NCBI RefSeq assembly: GCF_000004825.1
Contig: NW_008805064.1
Coordinates: 2,046,001-2,110,000 of the forward strand
Length of the DNA: 64,000 nt
Direction: 5' to 3'
From: Heterostelium album PN500
Taxonomy: Eukaryota > Evosea > Eumycetozoa > Acytosteliales > Acytosteliaceae
The notes under the pieces were generated by a model, which saw nothing but the letters and a program-made list of their open reading frames with translations, did no database searches and was not told where the DNA came from. The position numbers and the translations under genes were made by a program. Below are positions 58,586 through 64,000 of the stretch, one piece after another. Within the stretch, counting starts at the first letter, position 1. Each line of letters starts with the position of its first letter.

Positions 58586-61216
58586 GAATGGAATAACCAA
58601 TAATAACAATAGTAATAGTAGTAATGGTATTACAGATGATAAGATTAGAGGGGTCATTATGATTGTAATGATGAATGGAGATGTTTTCTTCTATCCCATT
58701 GACACCAATGAATTGAATCAACTTCCTATTAAACTACAACCAAATCAACATTCTTCAACATCATCGGCAACGTCATCTAATACAACAACAACACCAGATA
58801 ATAAGAATAAATATTCAAAATATAATATATCATTAAGTATAGTTTTAGAACATCGTGTATTCGTTTTAGATTTCTTAGAGAGTGTTTTCCCGTATCAACC
58901 AACTACAGTATCGACACCGACACCGACAACGACACCTACAACAACCCAACAAACAGGTGGTAACAATAATAGTAACAGTAATAGTAATAGTAATAAAAGT
59001 CAAGATAACGTTAATCGTAAAGTCAATGGTTTAATGAATCAGAATGATACCAATAAATCAAAAGAAAAAGAGAAAGAGAAGGAAAAAGAAAAAGAAAAAG
59101 AAAAGGATAATAATGGTACCAAAAGAAAGGAAAAGGAGAGCAATCTAATCAATTTGAACAGTCTTGATGTCATTGGAACAAGATATAGAAAACCAAGAAA
59201 AGTACTACTCTCACATGACAAACGATTATTGATGGTGATTGGAAGTTTTCATAAAGGTTTAAGATGTTTAACTGTGTAAGTATTATTTCAACGGTTTTAG
59301 TTAATCGGTTAATTAATCACACCAAACTTATATCTAATCGTTGTTATTCATTTCTAACTAGTTACAAGATAAATGAAGATGGACCAGATTATCTACAATT
59401 GATATTCTATGATAGTAGCTTTACATATATAGATGCATGTTTTTCATCGGATTCACAGATGCTTGTCGCCATTCTAGCACGATTTCCCAACTATTTATTC
59501 TTTATTCAGCTACCGACAATCTCGCCAGTGAAGAAACTAGCATCCGATGCATTCAAACTACAGCAACAGTATAGATCACAGTTTTGTATGCATATTAGAT
59601 CTACTGGTTCATTTGGAACTAACAATAACAACAATAACATCAACTCTGAACATCAACAAAATAATAATAATATTAATCCAGCTAGTATATTACAGAGTGA
59701 AGCTAATCAATATCAACATTTATTGAATTGTAAGACGATAAACTATGAACCTAGAAAGATTGGACCGATGGCTATTGTTGGACCGGCAAAGAATGCTCTG
59801 GGTGCAGCATATGCACCGACACATATCGCTTCGAATCCGGCACCGGTCAACAGGAGTACCGATCGCATCGAGTCGTTTGAGTATGTCACATGGAATGACG
59901 AGGGTCTTGGGGAATACTGTCTATGGAGCGTTGGAAAGGAGTCGACAAGCAGCAACAGCAATCGTCCGATTCCATCGTTGAAATTCGAGTGGATGACACG
60001 CTTCATCGGTCCCATTGTTCCGGATCGTGTTTGGATCGAGAAAGAGAGTTCGCCAAAGAACTATATCATCAATATGGATTTCTCACCAAAGGGTGACCTC
60101 GTCATGGTGATAGTGCGACGCGAGAATCACGATAGAAATTCGAAACTCTCCAATGGAATAGGAATTCAAACTATAAGTGCACATCTTAGGAATATCAATG
60201 GTAGTAGTTCTGAATATGATGAAAAATATAATAGTAATAGTAATAGTAACAATAGCAATAATGATGGAAATAATAATAGTAGTGAAATTAATGGACAACA
60301 ACAACAGGATGCAAATAATACATATGGATATCAAAATCCAATGGGTATAATAGGTGGAGATACAGCATCTCCTTGGATTCAGGTTGCCGATAATATGGAT
60401 CAGATAATCACAGCGAAATGGACGGATTCTTTATTTTTCGGAAGTAGAATGTCACCTTCGATTTTGGTGCGTGGTGTTGGTATCTATGAGTTGGTTTCAA
60501 GGAACAATTGTGCATTGTTTACCAATGGATCCGATGATTTTCTAAACTGTTCAAACTATCTTCAATTGGGACGATATCACAGGTTATGGATGGAGAATAG
60601 TGAGTTCAACGTCTATCTGATAACTTTGACACCAAAGAACAACGATTGTATCGAATGGAAACGTGTGTTTGAACAGAAGGATCAATCTCAGTTCAGTAAA
60701 TCACTCAAAATGATTGGATACAACTTGATAGATCATAGTGGTTTACAAGGTAGCAGTGGTGCCGTTGGAAGTGGTGTATCCGCATCAACAACAACAGCAA
60801 CAACAACGCCACAACATGGAAGTAGTAGTGGATTGACTGGTAGTAGTAACTCTGGTGGTGGTGGGGGTGGTAGTAGTAGTAGTAATGCCAATGGAAATCA
60901 TACCAATAGTAAGATTAGTAACAAGTTGGCCAATCAAAAGAAAATGGATGAGATGTTGGCAATGCTGTCGTTTACCAATGGCGAAGTGCAGGAGAAGAAC
61001 GGTCGTGGCGAAGGTGATGTATACATTGGATTACAACTCTATAGATGTGGCAAGTGTAAATTATCTCTGATGAAACCACTGATTTGTGGCAACTGTAAAT
61101 CAGTATCGTATTGCTCAAAGATATGTCAACAGGAACATTGGGACTTCCATAAAGATATATGTAAAGCTCCAACTCCTCCTACACAAACACCATCTATTCA
61201 ACAGTATTATTCATAA
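58304..61216 (+). CDS. MYND zinc-finger protein with low-complexity linkers
   Basis: Two exons, 58304-59275 and 59362-61216, about 941 residues. The start at 58304 (MTSYTAMTSSSNTSGTSSKD) opens a Ser/Asn/Gln-rich N terminus with WFNPTETILFEYLPFVYF. A central globular part follows (RGVIMIVMMNGDVFFYPIDT, YLQLIFYDSSFTYIDACFSS, WIQVADNMDQIITAKWTDSL). The MYND finger lies near residues 884-925: RCGKCKLSLMKPLICGNC, SYCSKICQQEHWDFHKDIC. A gene with this order (WD-like body plus MYND) is not one I can name. The frame breaks in the CAA tract near 58527-58545: the N-terminal frame and the QQNGITNNNN frame disagree by one base. Confidence 0.78.
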
Positions 61217-61386
61217 TAATAATCGTAAGAATAGAATCATCAGCTCATTTCAATAATTGTTTAGACTTATGAATGGAACCAATATTAAAATAAAAATGGT
61301 GATCAAACCAAACCTTCTCAAATTACAATATATATTGTAAAAAAAAAAAAACTACTAATTAGTGATATTGATACATTATAATTAAA

Positions 61387-64000
61387 TTATAAATCTTTAT
61401 TGTTCATTCCTTCTAATTTCTTTTTCATTCTGATTTCTTGTTTTCTGAATTTCTTTTTCTTTGCTAAAAAGAATGTTGTTGCAATTACAATACTCACAAA
61501 TACAACAATTCCAACAACAATACCTGCAATAGCTCCATTTGATAATCGATTCTTCTTTGAACAAATCAAGTCAGATGTATCACTTGAATCAACATCAATG
61601 AGATTTGAAAAGTCAGGATCCAAATCGACTGAGAATAAATAATTTGGAATGGTGATTCCAACGATTGCTGATCGAATTTGATTGGTATTTGATGATTTGG
61701 TGTCATCTTGGTCAATGATTACATTCCGAATTGGTGTTACTGTGTAATCGATGACTGCATCAGATAAGAATCGACCATAAAGACTTTGATTATCAATATT
61801 CAATTTGATCCATTCAACAGATCCACCAGAAACACCAACTCCAGATGATGAACATGAATCTGATGAATCTGTTTCAATCGATGATTTCATCAAGATCTGC
61901 AAGAAATTCAATGGACTATCGAATTTATATGAATTCAAGTTCATCGTAAACTTGATTGTTGATTGTGGAATGTAAAGATTGTGATTGGCAAATGTGATGT
62001 TTGTTGATTGTTTGAAATATTCAATCGAAACATTGAGGAATGTTGTTGTTTGTTTGAGTTGTGTTGAATAGAAATACTTTGGATTCGAAATTGGTGTTGT
62101 TAAATCTGTGAAATTCCAATTGCTGATGTTGAATTGTTTGACAATATTCATTGTATCATCAAGTTCTCTGACACCGATGATTTCAATTGATGTTGTAATC
62201 AATGATCCTGATTCTGTAATATTGGTTCCTGTGACTGGTTCTGGATTGGCAGGAGGTGTTGGAACAATTATAATCTCTGTTGTTGAATAAAATAATAAAG
62301 TTAAAATTTAAATATATTTAATTAATATATAATAATTAACTTACTTGAAGAACATGATGGACCATACCAAGGTAATTGACATTGACAAATTGAATTGATA
62401 CAATTTCCATTATTATTACACTCTGGTGTACCTGGACATTTTTGTGGAGCTGTTGATGTTGGTGTTGATGTTGGATTTGGAAGTGAAACTTTCTTGACTG
62501 GAATAATGAATGAATTTGAAAATATATTATTTCTGATCACTCTGACTGTCACGAAATCCGTTGTGATTTGTTTGATGTTGTTGAATTGTAAAATGATTCC
62601 AGAATGGAAATTTAAATTCATATCTTCAAATCCATTTCCATAATCGATTTGTGAAAGCATGGAGTTGTTTGTGAGTCCAAATGCACGTCCATAGATTGTA
62701 AGTGAACCTCCTCGACTGGTAAGATCTGAAGAACTCTCGATGATTGGTGTATTAAATGTAAATGATCTTTGAACCATGTATGGAAGGCCTATATCCTTTA
62801 AATCCATTGAATTATAAGCTCTCATGTTCAAGAAATTATCATAAATTGAATAGACACTGACAAAGATATTGTTAAAACCAAATCCATATGGAAGTTGAGC
62901 TTTTCCATAAAAGTAATAATATCCATCACCAGATGTTGTCTTGAAAATCGAATTAATTTCCATATAGTTGGCATTCTCTGATGTTAAACGAATGAATGGT
63001 GTGTGTCGAATTGAAACACCTGATCCTGTAATATTTTCAAAAAGTATAATATTAAATTCAACCGTTCTGATTGGAGATCCAACATCAACATTTGGTGAAA
63101 TAATTAAATTTGAAAGAATTGGTGCTTCTATATCTTTAAGGTCTAGATATGTATATTTTGGGAAAAAGTATTAATATTCAACAATGATAATAATATTATT
63201 AAAAAGATAATTACCAGATGTAGAAACGACAGATAATCTTAATTGTTGTTCTTTTGGAGTTCCATAAATTAACATGAGAGGTGGTGTTGGAAACTGTAAC
63301 TTTCCGATTGTACTTAAAAGTGTGATATTTGACATTATAAATGTTTGTGAAAGTGTATTGCTGTTGATTGTAAAGTTGATTCGATAGACTCCATCGGTTG
63401 GTCCACCAGATATTCTGTTGGATGAGTTGAATAGAATGATATAAGGAAGTAAATCGAAATTTGAAAGAACATAAAGACTTCCATTTGTGAATCCATATGG
63501 ATCTGTGATATTTAAATCCCATCCAAGAGTATAACTTGTGTTTGGAAGTAATGTTAAATTGAGAGCTGTTAAACTATTTATATCTGTAATTTGTGGTGAT
63601 AAATATATTCCTCCACCTTTTGATTAAAAAATAATTTATAATATTAGAATAAAATGTTATATTCATAATTGATCGATTAAATTTAAAAGACTTACTTGAT
63701 TTAGATATGTTTAAAGTGGCATTTTTACCAATAACTGATTGTAATATATAGTCTTGAATATTGTTTGAAAACATTTGATTGAAATCCATTTGATATTGTT
63801 GTGATCCCATCATCATATCTCTTTGTAATTGAATATCAATTTCAAACAATTGTAAACTCGTGTTATAAGATCCTTTCCAATATATTCTGGGTCCTGATAA
63901 AGAAGTAAAACTAATAGAAGGTGTCAAGTTCTCCAATGGAATCGAGAAGTTCAAATACAATTTAATATCCAATGCACTTGTTGTCAAATCGATATTGTTT
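61387..64000 (-). CDS. ComC-like EGF/TIG membrane glycoprotein, N-terminus off window
   Basis: Minus strand, four visible exons: 64000-63696 (open at the window edge), 63616-63215, 63142-62345 and 62276-61387, about 797 residues of the C-terminal part. It holds an extracellular beta-rich region with many N-x-S/T sites, an IPT/TIG-like domain (PIIESSSDLTSRGGSLTIYG), and a single EGF-like domain (CPGTPECNNNGNCINSICQC) followed by a Pro-rich linker (IIIVPTPPANPEP). A large ComC-type domain (about 62,200-61,600), a membrane segment (GAIAGIVVGIVVFVSIVIAT) and a basic tail (KKKKFRKQEIRMKKK) follow. Dictyostelid proteins of this type mediate cell contact or kin recognition during development. The exact paralogue is not fixed. 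Confidence 0.82.

Noticed and set aside
58520-58590. Intron in the CAA tract of the MYND gene (GTAATC...CAG)
   Set aside because: Splicing there does not restore the frame, so a one-base repeat error is preferred.

Overview
The window is nuclear DNA of a social amoeba (Dictyosteliida). The evidence is AT-rich intergenic DNA, short AT-rich introns with GTAAGT/GTATGT donors, long CAA/AAT/AAC tracts inside genes (poly-Q, poly-N, poly-T), FNIP-repeat and EGF/TIG surface proteins, and an intron-bearing tRNA. Coding regions are clearly richer in G+C than the spacers, so a species outside the very AT-rich D. discoideum group seems more likely; I cannot name it.

Layout. 0-5.3 kb: end of a P4-ATPase flippase, a secreted GH39 glycosidase and an FNIP-repeat protein. 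5.3-16.4 kb: a gene-poor repeat island with a 22-bp minisatellite (5.9-7.4 kb), a poly-Q protein gene, a 3-copy ~190-bp exon-like repeat, a GC-rich island (11.33-11.9 kb) between two hairpin-type inverted repeats, a 13-bp satellite (13.0-13.9 kb), a second and inverted 22-bp array (14.4-14.8 kb), a ~214-bp direct duplication and scraps of genes. 16.5-31.9 kb: a very large FG-repeat/zinc-finger nucleoporin, an OTUD3-like deubiquitinase, a LINE 3' fragment close to a tRNA-Thr, a flavin monooxygenase, a small LIM-type zinc protein and a hypothetical gene. 31.9-34 kb holds no clear gene. 34-45.4 kb: a MYSM1-like SANT/SWIRM/JAMM protein (minus), diverging from a bacterial-type HsdR-like helicase (plus), then a membrane aspartyl protease (minus) and a small hypothetical gene. 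45.6-48 kb: a second LINE fragment and a tRNA-Val. 48.2-64 kb: a J-domain protein ending in a PIP-box, Elongator subunit ELP4, two small secreted cysteine-rich peptides, the splicing factor crooked neck/CLF1, a MYND-finger protein, and a ComC-like EGF/TIG membrane protein running off the right edge.

How the genes relate. There are no operons. Neighbours are arranged convergently (110-170 bp spacers) or divergently. Several genes act in nuclear or gene-expression processes (nucleoporin, H2A-type deubiquitinase, ELP4, CRNKL1, PIP-box J-protein), but the sequence gives no evidence that they are co-regulated.

A caution applies to all models. Seven single-frame breaks occur in otherwise good genes, nearly all in homopolymers or microsatellites. 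They look more like sequence or assembly errors than pseudogenes. Exon borders were chosen by hand from GT/AG sites and frame agreement.
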